This document shows positions 15,806-22,798 of a stretch of DNA of 64,000 nt, one piece after another. Position 1 is the stretch's first letter. Each line of letters starts with the position of its first letter. Position numbers and translations under genes: made by a program. Under the pieces are notes generated by a model. That model had not been told where the DNA came from, ran no database searches, and saw only the letters and a list, made by a program, of their open reading frames with translations. The DNA comes from Bdellovibrionales bacterium CG10_big_fil_rev_8_21_14_0_10_45_34 (GTDB lineage: Bacteria > Bdellovibrionota > Bdellovibrionia > Bdellovibrionales > 1-14-0-10-45-34), in contig PEZS01000016.1 in the NCBI GenBank assembly GCA_002778785.1, forward strand, positions 274,453 through 338,452, written 5' to 3'.

Positions 15806-16684
15806 ATGAATGAACAAATTAAGAAACCACGGGAACTACTGCTTTACTACACACCAGTCTATAACGTCGTTATTCAAAATTGGCTGTTTAGCCTTGTTGA
15901 AAGAACGTTGATCACATTGTTTGCCAGCTATCAAAAGAATGGCTGCGAGTTGAGCCGCGAAGTTCTTAAAAGACATTGTGAGTGCGGGCCATACCACCTT
16001 GAACGCGCGGTTAAGCGACTTGAGTTCATGGGGATAATTGCAGTCCAGCGTGGCGGTAAGCGAAGCTACAATCCGCCACGACGTGATACCAACCGTTATT
16101 TTTTCCAAAACGATCCATATAGCTGGCGAGTGACCAAGGAACTTCAAGACCGCATTGCCGAAGAAACTGCGCAGTTGGGTAAAGCGCCACGAACTTTCAC
16201 ACATCAGGGCTACGCCGATAAAAAGGCTTTGGATTACGCCTTTGGACACTCCGTTCCGGCCTACGCGTGCGGTAAAAAAGGACGGCGGAAACTAAATCAG
16301 GCACGACAAAGCGTGGAGAATACCGCCGAAGTTCAAGGGCCGACGACCGACGAAACAAAGTGGACCAGCAAATCCCAAAAAATTACCGCTGATGACGTAC
16401 GGTTCAGTTATGTCGCCAGAGAATACTACCGCTACATTGACGATATGAAAACCGCCGGTGAGTTTTCCGATCACGGCTTTTCAAGCCATCAACTAACCTA
16501 CTTTGAACGGCTCTATGCCGTTTTCATGGAACGCAGAAAACGGCCCCACAGTGAAGACGACGTTAAACTTTTTAATAAAATCGCGGACTGGCTCAATGAG
16601 AACAAATCAAACTTGGAAATATCAAACGAGCTTGGGCGTTTGGATCAGAAAATTAAAAAAGATGGCAGCGAAACGGAGAAATAG
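15806..16684 (+). CDS. Winged-helix protein, possible replication initiator or regulator
   Basis: 292 residues with a good ribosome binding site (GGGAGG before ATG). Residues ~25-100 look like a winged helix (LFASYQKNGCELSREVLKRH, then a second helix and FMGIIAVQRGG wing), followed by NRYFF, an arrangement seen in plasmid Rep and phage replication proteins. The rest is charged helix with no motif I know. It follows a dyad-rich region and an ATCCATTTA site. The next gene starts two bases after its stop region, so they are probably co-transcribed. Replication function is a guess. Confidence 0.7.
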   Translation: MNEQIKKPRELLLYYTPVYNVVIQNWLFSLVERTLITLFASYQKNGCELSREVLKRHCECGPYHLERAVKRLEFMGIIAVQRGGKRSYNPPRRDTNRYFFQNDPYSWRVTKELQDRIAEETAQLGKAPRTFTHQGYADKKALDYAFGHSVPAYACGKKGRRKLNQARQSVENTAEVQGPTTDETKWTSKSQKITADDVRFSYVAREYYRYIDDMKTAGEFSDHGFSSHQLTYFERLYAVFMERRKRPHSEDDVKLFNKIADWLNENKSNLEISNELGRLDQKIKKDGSETEK

Positions 16685-16686
16685 AA

Positions 16687-17019
16687 ATGGAACCCATCAA
16701 ACTATCCAAGCTAACAAAAGCAGAACTTAAACATAGGCAAGTTCAACCTGTGGACGTTGTAAGCTACACGATCCAACTTCTTAACGACCGCTACCCTAAA
16801 GTGGAATTGATCGGCGGTCACTGTAAGCTACCGCACGGCCGCGTCGTTCAAAAAATGGAATGGCACTTGTTCAATGAATGGTGCCGTGCCGAGGAACAAT
16901 TCAATGTGGAAAAAAAGAATTGGGTCAAAATTGAAGATGAGTTTTACGACGTGGAAGAAATAGTAATCAAGTTCGCGGCGGCAAAAATTGAAATTGAAAA
17001 CGACCTTTTAAAAAAATGA
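16687..17019 (+). CDS. Small protein, paralogue of the one at 20899-21219
   Basis: 110 residues. It aligns with the protein encoded at 20899-21219 over nearly its whole length: KLSKLTKAEL against KLTGLTKGQL, QVQPVDVVSYT against EVRPVNVEDYT, PKVELIGGH against PEVKLLGSF, and a shared IDGDFYDV-like strand (IEDEFYDV). Acidic overall. No family recognised. It begins immediately after the Rep-like gene, overlapping its ribosome binding region, so it is likely translated from the same message. Two paralogues in one element suggest a role that benefits from dosage or divergence. Confidence 0.75.
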   Translation: MEPIKLSKLTKAELKHRQVQPVDVVSYTIQLLNDRYPKVELIGGHCKLPHGRVVQKMEWHLFNEWCRAEEQFNVEKKNWVKIEDEFYDVEEIVIKFAAAKIEIENDLLKK

Positions 17020-17064
17020 ACAAGGGGGCTGAAACGCGACTCCGCGAAAGGAAGAAACGGAGCT

Positions 17065-17181
17065 TTGTTCCGTGATATTCAATCAGGGGTAGTCATCGTC
17101 GGTGTCTTGTTTTTTCTTCTTTTGTTTTTTGGATATGGAATCCTCAAACCCGAAGCCAAGACCCAGAATGAATGCTATTAA
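17065..17181 (+). CDS. Very small single-span membrane peptide (TTG start)
   Basis: 38 codons: TTG at 17065, a hydrophobic run (VVIVGVLFFLLLFFGYG), then a polar tail (ILKPEAKTQNECY) and TAA. GGAG lies two bases before the TTG, closer than usual, so the start is uncertain. The sharp contrast between a pure transmembrane run and a polar tail is unlikely by chance. It could be a membrane peptide of the element. Not in a known family. Confidence 0.35.
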   Translation: MFRDIQSGVVIVGVLFFLLLFFGYGILKPEAKTQNECY

Positions 17182-17247
17182 AACCCACCAAATTGAAACC
17201 TCCACTTTATCCCCCTTGCTCGTCCCTTAAATAGATTCCGAGGGATT

Positions 17248-17451
17248 CTAAGGCCACCAAAGGTCTACGAGGCCAATAAGCCACCACAGAAGCCCTGAAA
17301 CAGCCAGCATTGCCAGTGCCGGCAGTCCACCCCCAAGCCACAGCCACCCAAGGCCACCGAATAGGGTTCCAAGCCAATAGATGGCCAACCATTCAATAAC
17401 GATGGTTTTAACTTTTCGCGGTCGGCCCGCCGTTGGTCGAGTCTGCTTCAT
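17248..17451 (-). CDS. Small membrane protein with two spans
   Basis: 67 residues: a basic start (MKQTRPTAGRPRKVK) then two hydrophobic segments, WLAIYWLGTLFGGLGWLWLG and ALAMLAVSGLLWWLIGLV. No ribosome binding site is visible and the start abuts the palindromic operator at 17453-17496, so it may be leaderless. It is divergent from the helix-turn-helix gene at 17508. It could be a holin-like or toxin-like peptide, but nothing in the sequence decides this. Confidence 0.5.
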   Translation of the reverse strand: MKQTRPTAGRPRKVKTIVIEWLAIYWLGTLFGGLGWLWLGGGLPALAMLAVSGLLWWLIGLVDLWWP

Positions 17452-17452
17452 G

Positions 17453-17496
17453 TAGAGTAAATGGATTGCTCGCGCGACTGATCCATTTACTTCTAC
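17453..17496. promoter_or_regulatory. Inverted-repeat operator between divergent small genes
   Basis: GTAGAGTAAATGGAT and ATCCATTTACTTCTAC face each other across a 14-base spacer; apart from one extra base the arms are perfect complements. The core 9-mer ATCCATTTA occurs five times within 2.4 kb of this element (15630, 15768, 17458 inverted, 17481, 18005), each before a gene. This is probably the binding site of an element regulator, such as the product of the gene at 17508. Confidence 0.6.
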
Positions 17497-17507
17497 GGAG
17501 GTCAGTT

Positions 17508-17912
17508 ATGGAACTTGAACACATGAACATTATTTTGCTGAACAAAAAATTTCTGTCCGAGGTCGGACTTAGGCTTTTAATTTATGCCCAACTTGCCCGT
17601 GAGGTCTCGGGCATAGGTAACGAAAAACGAATCGTATTTCTAAGCCGTCGCCGCATCTGCAAAAGGCTTTCAATATCAATGGGCGCCTGCCGTTCGGCCA
17701 TCCGGCAACTCATCGGCTACGGCTTTATCATTATGTGCGACAGTCGTGGGAATAAGATCGAAGATTTCTCTTCTAATTATATTTTCATCAATCCAAAAGA
17801 AAAGCTCAATCACGATAAGATCAAATCTATTTTAGATTTGATCGAGAAGTCCAAACAGACAAGCGCGGGATCGGTGGATGATCGCGCGGTTGGACTGTTT
17901 GACGATATTTAG
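17508..17912 (+). CDS. Winged-helix regulator-like protein
   Basis: 134 residues from the ATG at 17508, which has GGAGG six bases upstream; the reading frame is open further back but without a ribosome binding site. The core has a helix-turn-helix pattern (RIVFLSRRRICKRLSISMGACRSAIRQLIGYGFI), then a wing (IMCDSRGNKIEDFSSNYIFINP). This resembles the organisation of the 292-residue protein at 15806 in short form. Transcriptional control of the element is the likely role. A 22-bp perfect palindrome lies 25 bases after its stop. Confidence 0.7.
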   Translation: MELEHMNIILLNKKFLSEVGLRLLIYAQLAREVSGIGNEKRIVFLSRRRICKRLSISMGACRSAIRQLIGYGFIIMCDSRGNKIEDFSSNYIFINPKEKLNHDKIKSILDLIEKSKQTSAGSVDDRAVGLFDDI

Positions 17913-17936
17913 GAGAGGTGGAGATACATAAAGTAT

Positions 17937-17958
17937 ATCCAGAATAATTATTCTGGAT
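17937..17958. promoter_or_regulatory. Perfect 22-bp palindrome
   Basis: The 22 bases from ATCCAGAATAA to TTATTCTGGAT read the same on both strands, with no loop. Lacking a loop and a T-run, it is more likely a binding site for a dimeric protein than a terminator. It lies between the gene ending at 17912 and the one starting at 18077. Confidence 0.55.
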
Positions 17959-18076
17959 TGCTATTAGGTGCGCGTGTCGTTTGATGACCGTGGAGCGTTG
18001 GTAAATCCATTTAACTTTGAAAGATGCAGTTCAATTTTTGTAATTGCGTCTCGAAAAAAAAGAAAGGAGCATTTTT

Positions 18077-18298
18077 ATGAGCTTAAAAGAAAAGATAAAC
18101 TGGTATCCGTTCGTTGAATTGCCTGACTACAAAATCCGTTACCTCATTCGTGATTCAGCAAAAGACCCTATCGCGGTTCTACGATTTGATGACGACGGAA
18201 CACCTCATCTAAGGTATCTCAAGCCCATACCGCCGGGCCTTGAGATACCTATTCTGGACTTTGTGAATGACAGCCGAAAACTTCTTTTCGAACATTAG
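18077..18298 (+). CDS. Small unknown protein of the element
   Basis: 73 residues from the ATG at 18077, preceded by AAAGGAG with a seven-base spacer. The sequence alternates strand-like segments (DYKIRYLIRDSAKDPIAVLRFDDDG) with prolines (YLKPIPPGLEIPILDF). No known family. An ATCCATTTA site lies at 18005. Convergent with the next gene, overlapping it by four bases. Confidence 0.65.
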   Translation: MSLKEKINWYPFVELPDYKIRYLIRDSAKDPIAVLRFDDDGTPHLRYLKPIPPGLEIPILDFVNDSRKLLFEH

Positions 18299-18873
18299 CT
18301 TGCATAGTGTTCTTTAACTTCACGACCAACAGCCAGGAAGCACCAGTTTACAAACTCTTCGTCAACTTCACGCATGATCACCGGCAGAAACGGCATCTCG
18401 ATCCATTGTTTTTCTTTAGCCTCCGACCACTGACCCGCCGTCAACTGGGTGTGTCGCTCAACTGCCATGTTCGTCAAAAAACTACGGGCGAGGTAATAAT
18501 CGTCCTTTCCGATTTTGGGCATGAGTTCGTGGTAGCGGTGCGGGAACAGGCTTTTAGCCGCGACCTTAATTTCCTCCATGTTGGGCTTTCTTGGAAACAG
18601 CTCCTTGATATGAAAGTCGTGTCGCATAGGATTGTAGCCGTTCTTTTTAATATCAAGTTCACGGTAGCGAGTTTCAATTTCGTGGTCGGACAGATGGACA
18701 TAGTGAATATGGGGCTTGATCCAAGTTTTGACTGCAAACCCAATGTGCTTGATGATTCCCACAATCAACGTTTTCAAAGCGACCGCCACACAGATCATCA
18801 GCCATGCGCCTCCGATCATTGGAACCGCGACCATCAGTAACCCTGGTATTGCTATTAGTAATGTCGCTATCAT
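18295..18873 (-). CDS. Membrane protein with a soluble C-terminal domain, unknown
   Basis: 192 residues from the ATG at 18873, chosen for its GGAGG eight bases upstream. Residues 1-45 hold two hydrophobic segments (MIATLLIAIPGLLMVAVPMIG and AWLMICVAVALKTLIVGIIKHIGFAV); the rest is a charged soluble domain with many His and Arg residues. No family recognised. It is the last gene of a minus-strand operon after the 81-residue protein and the lipoprotein; together they look like an envelope-associated module of the element. Confidence 0.68.
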   Translation of the reverse strand: MIATLLIAIPGLLMVAVPMIGGAWLMICVAVALKTLIVGIIKHIGFAVKTWIKPHIHYVHLSDHEIETRYRELDIKKNGYNPMRHDFHIKELFPRKPNMEEIKVAAKSLFPHRYHELMPKIGKDDYYLARSFLTNMAVERHTQLTAGQWSEAKEKQWIEMPFLPVIMREVDEEFVNWCFLAVGREVKEHYAS

Positions 18874-18900
18874 AAAATCCTCCGTTCCTATCGCAGGCAA

Positions 18901-19146
18901 CTAAACCCGCTTTTTTGCTTCCCTGATTTCGTGGTCTTCAATTTCGCGGGCGACCTGCATCACATCTTTGCGGATTTCTTTCATGATGAGGCCCAGTCCA
19001 TACCAGAGATCGAGTTCATCCAGTTCCATTAGTTGATCGTCTTGCTGATTTTCAAGAAGGTGCTCAAGGGATTTAAGCTTGAAGCAACATTCTCGAAGTT
19101 TCACATAGTCTGGTTTCTTTGATTGTTTCATACCTTTGGCCCTCAC
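18901..19146 (-). CDS. Small charged coiled protein, unknown
   Basis: 81 residues from the GTG at 19146, which directly follows the TAA of the lipoprotein gene; an ATG at 19131 would give 76 residues. The sequence is almost entirely charged helix (LEHLLENQQDDQLMELDELD and MKEIRKDVMQVAREIEDHEI). No known family. It is between the lipoprotein and membrane protein genes on the same strand, so translation is probably coupled. Confidence 0.6.
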   Translation of the reverse strand: MRAKGMKQSKKPDYVKLRECCFKLKSLEHLLENQQDDQLMELDELDLWYGLGLIMKEIRKDVMQVAREIEDHEIREAKKRV

Positions 19147-19914
19147 TTATCGGTGCGTGTAAAGCGTTGCCGATTCAATTTTGACGTTCGCATCTGTTCC
19201 TACTGGCAACGAAACCGTGAAAGATGGAGTGTCGGTGTTGTATCCGAAATATCCAGAGAACGAATTGCCTGTGGGCTTAGAAATTGTAGCCGACCAAAAA
19301 GCAACATTCTGGTAATAGATTTTGCTTACTGCCGAAAAATAAACTGGATACTCCGTAACATTCATTCCGTCGTAATAGCCGTGAACCATGAGCGTTAAAG
19401 TAGAATCCGAAGAAATAATGTTATTGCCTGCGACCAAATTCACCGAAGACTGGTTGATGTCACCCGTAGTTGAATCAACCGTGATTTGCGTCCCGCCGGC
19501 TCCGCTACAAGTCAGCGCGGTATAGCCGGAACAATACGGCTGATTTTCCGTGGTGGAAGGGATGAATGTTCCTCCCACATTGGCGCAGGCATTTTGGTGC
19601 GAACCGCTCGCACTACCTCCACCATTGACATAAAAGTCAACTCCGCTCAGGCGACAAATATCGGCGGTATTGATCATGTTCGTTGAATGCCAAACCCCGC
19701 CCGCATTTGAACAAGCCACTGAGTTAGAAGGCACGGCATAATTAGAAAGCAAAGCATTGTTTTTCACACATTGGTTGCCGGAACTGCCTGTCGACAAGTT
19801 TTCAAATGTGGCACTCCCTGATGGGCTGGCGCCTCCGTCGCTGTTTTCTCCGCCACCACTTCCTCCGCAGGCGGTCAAACCAAAAACCAATAAAACTAAA
19901 ATTGAAAGCCTCAT
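19147..19914 (-). CDS. Surface lipoprotein with cysteine-rich repeats
   Basis: 255 residues. Signal peptide with lipobox LTAC, lipidated Cys at 16, then a Gly/Ser-rich linker (GGSGGGENSDGGASPSGS). The mature domain has repeated cysteine-bearing units: SVACSNAGGVWHST, QNACANVGGTFIPS and LTCSGAGGTQI, each C-x-x-x-G-G. The C-terminal ~100 residues are beta-rich. Likely exposed at the outer membrane. It starts the operon reading towards 18295 and has a helix-turn-helix gene just upstream. Function unknown; surface exclusion or adhesion would be natural guesses. Confidence 0.72.
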   Translation of the reverse strand: MRLSILVLLVFGLTACGGSGGGENSDGGASPSGSATFENLSTGSSGNQCVKNNALLSNYAVPSNSVACSNAGGVWHSTNMINTADICRLSGVDFYVNGGGSASGSHQNACANVGGTFIPSTTENQPYCSGYTALTCSGAGGTQITVDSTTGDINQSSVNLVAGNNIISSDSTLTLMVHGYYDGMNVTEYPVYFSAVSKIYYQNVAFWSATISKPTGNSFSGYFGYNTDTPSFTVSLPVGTDANVKIESATLYTHR

Positions 19915-19924
19915 AAATACCTCC

Positions 19925-20239
19925 TCAGGATTTGTTTTTTATTTTTTTGACCTTAATTTCAAAAGACCCAGAGAATAGTTCCGCCATCAATTCACCGATG
20001 AACTCACTTTTCTGCGAAGGCTCCTCCTGTCCGTAGAGCAAATAGAAAAGTGATACATGCAGAGACCGCGCGACCGCCATCACCGTTGAAATATCCCGCG
20101 GCTGACGATTGCTCCTCATGTGTGAGATCGTTGACAGCGGGACACCCGAAGAGAATGACAGTTCTTTGAGCGACAGCCCTTGCTCATTCATCAGCCGAAT
20201 CAAAGTCGGCCCCATTTTTACCTCCAGCTTTTTATCCAT
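19925..20239 (-). CDS. XRE-family helix-turn-helix regulator
   Basis: 104 residues from the ATG at 20239, chosen because GGAG lies nine bases upstream; longer starts back to 20359 lack good sites. It has the lambda-repressor-like fold: IRLMNEQGLSLKELSFSSGVPLSTISHMRSNRQP, then DISTVMAVARSLHVSLFYLLYG. The C-terminal tail is basic. It lies ten bases before the lipoprotein gene, so it probably controls that operon and possibly other element genes. Confidence 0.82.
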   Translation of the reverse strand: MDKKLEVKMGPTLIRLMNEQGLSLKELSFSSGVPLSTISHMRSNRQPRDISTVMAVARSLHVSLFYLLYGQEEPSQKSEFIGELMAELFSGSFEIKVKKIKNKS

Positions 20240-20898
20240 CGTGGTCACTCCGTTCTTATCGTGAGCGAGTGAGCCGAAGTTCATGTCCTTTTCCCCAGAG
20301 AAAAACTTTTCTCTCTTGCGGCTACGAGGCAATGAACTTTCAAACTCACAAACGCCCATGAATAGATCCTGTCGCGCTTGGTTTTACTTGTACGCGCAAA
20401 AATAAAAAATCATTGCAAATCACCATAAGCGCTTGAGATCGCTGGCCGTGGAGCGCACCGTTTTGGGAACGGCGCAGTTCTTGATCGTTGGTTGCGCAAA
20501 TCGCTGACGGGACGACTTCTCTAAAGAACAATTTTTTTCGTTAAAAATGCTGGTCGCAGAAATTATTAAAAATGCCGATGGGTGGCCGATTTTTAATAAT
20601 TTGGACGATTGTTTTAAACGGCGTTAAATAGGCACAGGAAATCTCGGCATTGGCTGACCCACTTATGTTCGCCGAAAACTCCGCTACGGGCTTTCTGGAG
20701 CCGTTTAAAGCCATGCGGTTAGTTGAGGTCTGGGGTAGCTTGGACTTCGGTTTTAATAATTCGCATTTAATAATCGGCGTTGTAATAGCACAGGGTTATA
20801 AAAAACGCGGGAACGTCACAGGTCACTACGGCCAAAAAAATAAAAGCACCCATTGTTCAGGTGCTTCATTAAGTTTGTTCCATTTCAAGACATTTCAT
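20240..20898. other. Long non-coding region with inverted and direct repeats
   Basis: About 660 bases with no convincing gene. It contains a perfect 14-base inverted repeat (AAATTATTAAAAAT at 20560-20573; complement at 20589-20602), TTTTAATAAT motifs at 20751 and near 20765, and a direct repeat GGCGTTAAATAGGCACAGG / GGCGTTGTAATAGCACAGG near 20620 and 20774. The right part ends in a terminator. This is a candidate origin of transfer or replication, or a regulatory RNA region; nothing distinguishes these by eye. Confidence 0.45.
20830..20868 (-). terminator. Intrinsic terminator of the small gene at 20899
   Basis: On the minus strand, GAAGCACC-(TGAACAATG)-GGTGCTTT folds and is followed by a T-rich run ending TTTTTTT. 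It is nearly identical to the terminator at 21384-21419, showing that the gene and its terminator were duplicated together. Confidence 0.85.
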
Positions 20899-21219
20899 TT
20901 ATAGGTCGTTATCAACATCAAAACCCGCGTCTTCCAGCGCGGACACTACGGCGTCCACGTCGTAAAAGTCGCCATCAATTTCTACCCAGCGTTTATCGGC
21001 CACGTTGTTACTTTTCTCATCGCAGCAGCAAAGGCGAAATGCGATAGGATCTATTTCCCGAACAATTGTGCCGTGATCGCGGGTAAAACTTCCCAGTAAC
21101 TTTACTTCTGGGAAACATTCGTTGATTGTCTCCTCCGTGTAGTCCTCAACATTCACCGGACGCACTTCTAAGTTATCCAGTTGGCCTTTTGTTAGGCCCG
21201 TTAGTTTGACTGTGTTCAT
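20899..21219 (-). CDS. Small protein, paralogue of the one at 16687
   Basis: 106 residues from the ATG at 21219, with AAGGAG nine bases upstream; upstream codons to 21255 lack support. It matches the 110-residue protein at 16687-17019 along its length, including LTKGQL, RPVNVEDYT and IDGDFYDVDAVV. Acidic, pI clearly low, with a CCC run in the middle not found in the paralogue. No family recognised. It has its own upstream control region and its own terminator, both duplicated at the next gene. Confidence 0.74.
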   Translation of the reverse strand: MNTVKLTGLTKGQLDNLEVRPVNVEDYTEETINECFPEVKLLGSFTRDHGTIVREIDPIAFRLCCCDEKSNNVADKRWVEIDGDFYDVDAVVSALEDAGFDVDNDL

Positions 21220-21345
21220 AACCTTACTCCTTTTCGTTTTAGTTTTGGCCCCCACCGTGAGTGCCGTTATTTTCTAAATAGGAAATTTTTTGAGTAGGCA
21301 GGCTTCTTTCCGCCGTTTTAATAAAAATAATTATTAAAACGGTTT
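21220..21345 (-). promoter_or_regulatory. Upstream control region, copy 1 of a duplicated module
   Basis: Contains a perfect inverted repeat CCGTTTTAATAA (21313-21324) and TTATTAAAACGG (21331-21342) with a six-base spacer. Nearer the gene are a CTATTTAGAAAATAACGG stretch and a GGGGGCC block. The same order of elements stands before the gene at 21832 (copy 2, 21833-21945). Promoter activity is inferred from conservation. Confidence 0.6.
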
Positions 21346-21383
21346 TTTCCGTTCATCTTGTTTGGGTGGGCTGGACCGTTAAG

Positions 21384-21419
21384 CCAAAAAAAAGAAGCAC
21401 CCATTGTTCGGGTGCTTCA
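21384..21419 (-). terminator. Intrinsic terminator of the small gene at 21464
   Basis: On the minus strand, GAAGCACCC-GAACAAT-GGGTGCTTC gives a nine-pair stem directly followed by eight T. Its loop and stem match the terminator at 20830-20868. Confidence 0.9.
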
Positions 21420-21463
21420 GTCAATTTGTGTCATTGATTTAATCCTGATGAGTAGTGAGGTAA

Positions 21464-21832
21464 CTAAATGCGATGGCCTAAACCACGAAGAAACTCCGTA
21501 GCCTCGTCTTGGCTTTTGTGCTTGTGAATTAGAAAGCGGTCGCCCATTGTTGCGTCATGGTGGCCAATTTTCACTTCCCAATGGTCAACGCGGTCGTAAA
21601 CTACGAAGCTTGCATCAAATGATAAGCTCAACAGCTTTTCTCCATTGCCCTCAACAATTCTGCAAACTTTGTCACGGTCCCAACCGAAAGCTTTCGCGCT
21701 CATGGAGTAAATCCCTTTCGGGAAAACACGGTTCAAGTCTTTTGCAACCCATTGCCAATAGTCTTCGCCATATTCCTCCGCGTCCCAGTGGTTACTAAAA
21801 GCTAAAATTGGTTCCTCATTTTTATTGTTCAT
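21464..21832 (-). CDS. Small unknown protein of the element
   Basis: 122 residues from the ATG at 21832, chosen for an AAAGGACG site upstream. Rich in Trp, Asp and His (NHWDAEEYGEDYWQWVAKDL). No family recognised and no similarity to the neighbouring small protein, although the two genes share the same kind of control region and terminator. Isolated transcription unit. Small acidic proteins of mobile elements often counter host defence, but that is only analogy here. Confidence 0.65.
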   Translation of the reverse strand: MNNKNEEPILAFSNHWDAEEYGEDYWQWVAKDLNRVFPKGIYSMSAKAFGWDRDKVCRIVEGNGEKLLSLSFDASFVVYDRVDHWEVKIGHHDATMGDRFLIHKHKSQDEATEFLRGLGHRI

Positions 21833-21945
21833 ACATTCGTCCTTTCGTTTTGTTATGGCCCTCACTACGAGAGCCGTTACTTTTTAAATAGCGGTTTTTT
21901 AGGCCAACCGGATTTTTTCTGACCATTTTTTTATTAAAACGGTGT
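21833..21945 (-). promoter_or_regulatory. Upstream control region, copy 2 of a duplicated module
   Basis: TTATTAAAACGG at 21931-21942, then a CTATTTAAAAAGTAACGG stretch and a GTGAGGGCC block closer to the gene, in the same order and spacing as at 21220-21345. Only one arm of the distal inverted repeat is kept here. Confidence 0.58.
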
Positions 21946-21978
21946 TTCCGATTTATGATTTTTGAATAGTCCACTTTA

Positions 21979-22797
21979 TTAGCGGCCCATCAGTGCTTTT
22001 TTTTTAAACGCGACCAAACCACCTGGCAGCTCAATTCGTTTGCCATCACAGCTCAAGAGCTTATCCATCAGGTCTTGTCGTTCATTGGTGACTGTGTAGC
22101 CGTATTTTTCGCAGCTAAAATAGCGGCAAACGATATGCTTAATGCGGTCTTCGCCAAAATCTCTTACGAAATCGTCAAGAGTAAAGCCAGACATCAGGTC
22201 TGTGACGTAATCCAGCTGTTCGTCGTAGCTCATTTTTAGAAATACCTCATCGCCAACGATGGTTTGTTCATAGTCGTCGCGTGCCAGCTCATAGAGTTTT
22301 TTAAAAATGTCATCCACGTCGTCATTACGAAGTCCCAACTTTATGTCATCCCATGAAATATCAGTAACTTCTTGAGCGCGGCAGTCTTCTTCCAATTCGT
22401 CAGCAAGATGTAGAGCAAGAGCTGATAAACCAAAGGCGCCTATGACCTTGTAGTAGTGGTCGGTCAAAATTAAGTCCGCCATGACATCACCATTACCGTC
22501 GTCATTGTCAGCGTCGTCTGCCGTGAAGTTCTCAATGAACATGCTGACTATTTCTTGTCCTTGATTTTCTGGGAGGTTCATTAGGTGGGCGATATTCAAA
22601 CAAGTATTGTAGTGAGCATCGGTCCACCCATGGTCTTTCGCTATTTTTTGGATTTTAGTCGCATGAACGACCAGGCTATCAACTTCACCTACGTTTCCGT
22701 CTTGAATTGCTTTGTCTATCGCTTTCCGCTCATCATGCTCACCCAGATATGACGTCAAAAGAGCTTCTTCAAGCGGCTTGGTTTTTTTCTTGCTCAT
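21979..22797 (-). CDS. Acidic unknown protein coupled to the methyltransferase
   Basis: 272 residues from the ATG at 22797, which lies one base after the methyltransferase stop and has AAAGGCGG upstream within that gene. The protein is strongly acidic (FTADDADNDDGNGDVMADL, HLADELEEDCRAQ, DDVDDIFKKLYELARDD) and helical, with a basic start. No known family. The coupling points to joint action with the fused methyltransferase, for example as a DNA mimic or partner, but that is inference. Confidence 0.75.
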   Translation of the reverse strand: MSKKKTKPLEEALLTSYLGEHDERKAIDKAIQDGNVGEVDSLVVHATKIQKIAKDHGWTDAHYNTCLNIAHLMNLPENQGQEIVSMFIENFTADDADNDDGNGDVMADLILTDHYYKVIGAFGLSALALHLADELEEDCRAQEVTDISWDDIKLGLRNDDVDDIFKKLYELARDDYEQTIVGDEVFLKMSYDEQLDYVTDLMSGFTLDDFVRDFGEDRIKHIVCRYFSCEKYGYTVTNERQDLMDKLLSCDGKRIELPGGLVAFKKKALMGR

Positions 22798-22798
22798 A

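Noticed and set aside
20650..20904. 84-codon plus-strand protein in the repeat-rich gap
   Set aside because: It overlaps a terminator and repeats and lacks a start signal; likely non-coding.
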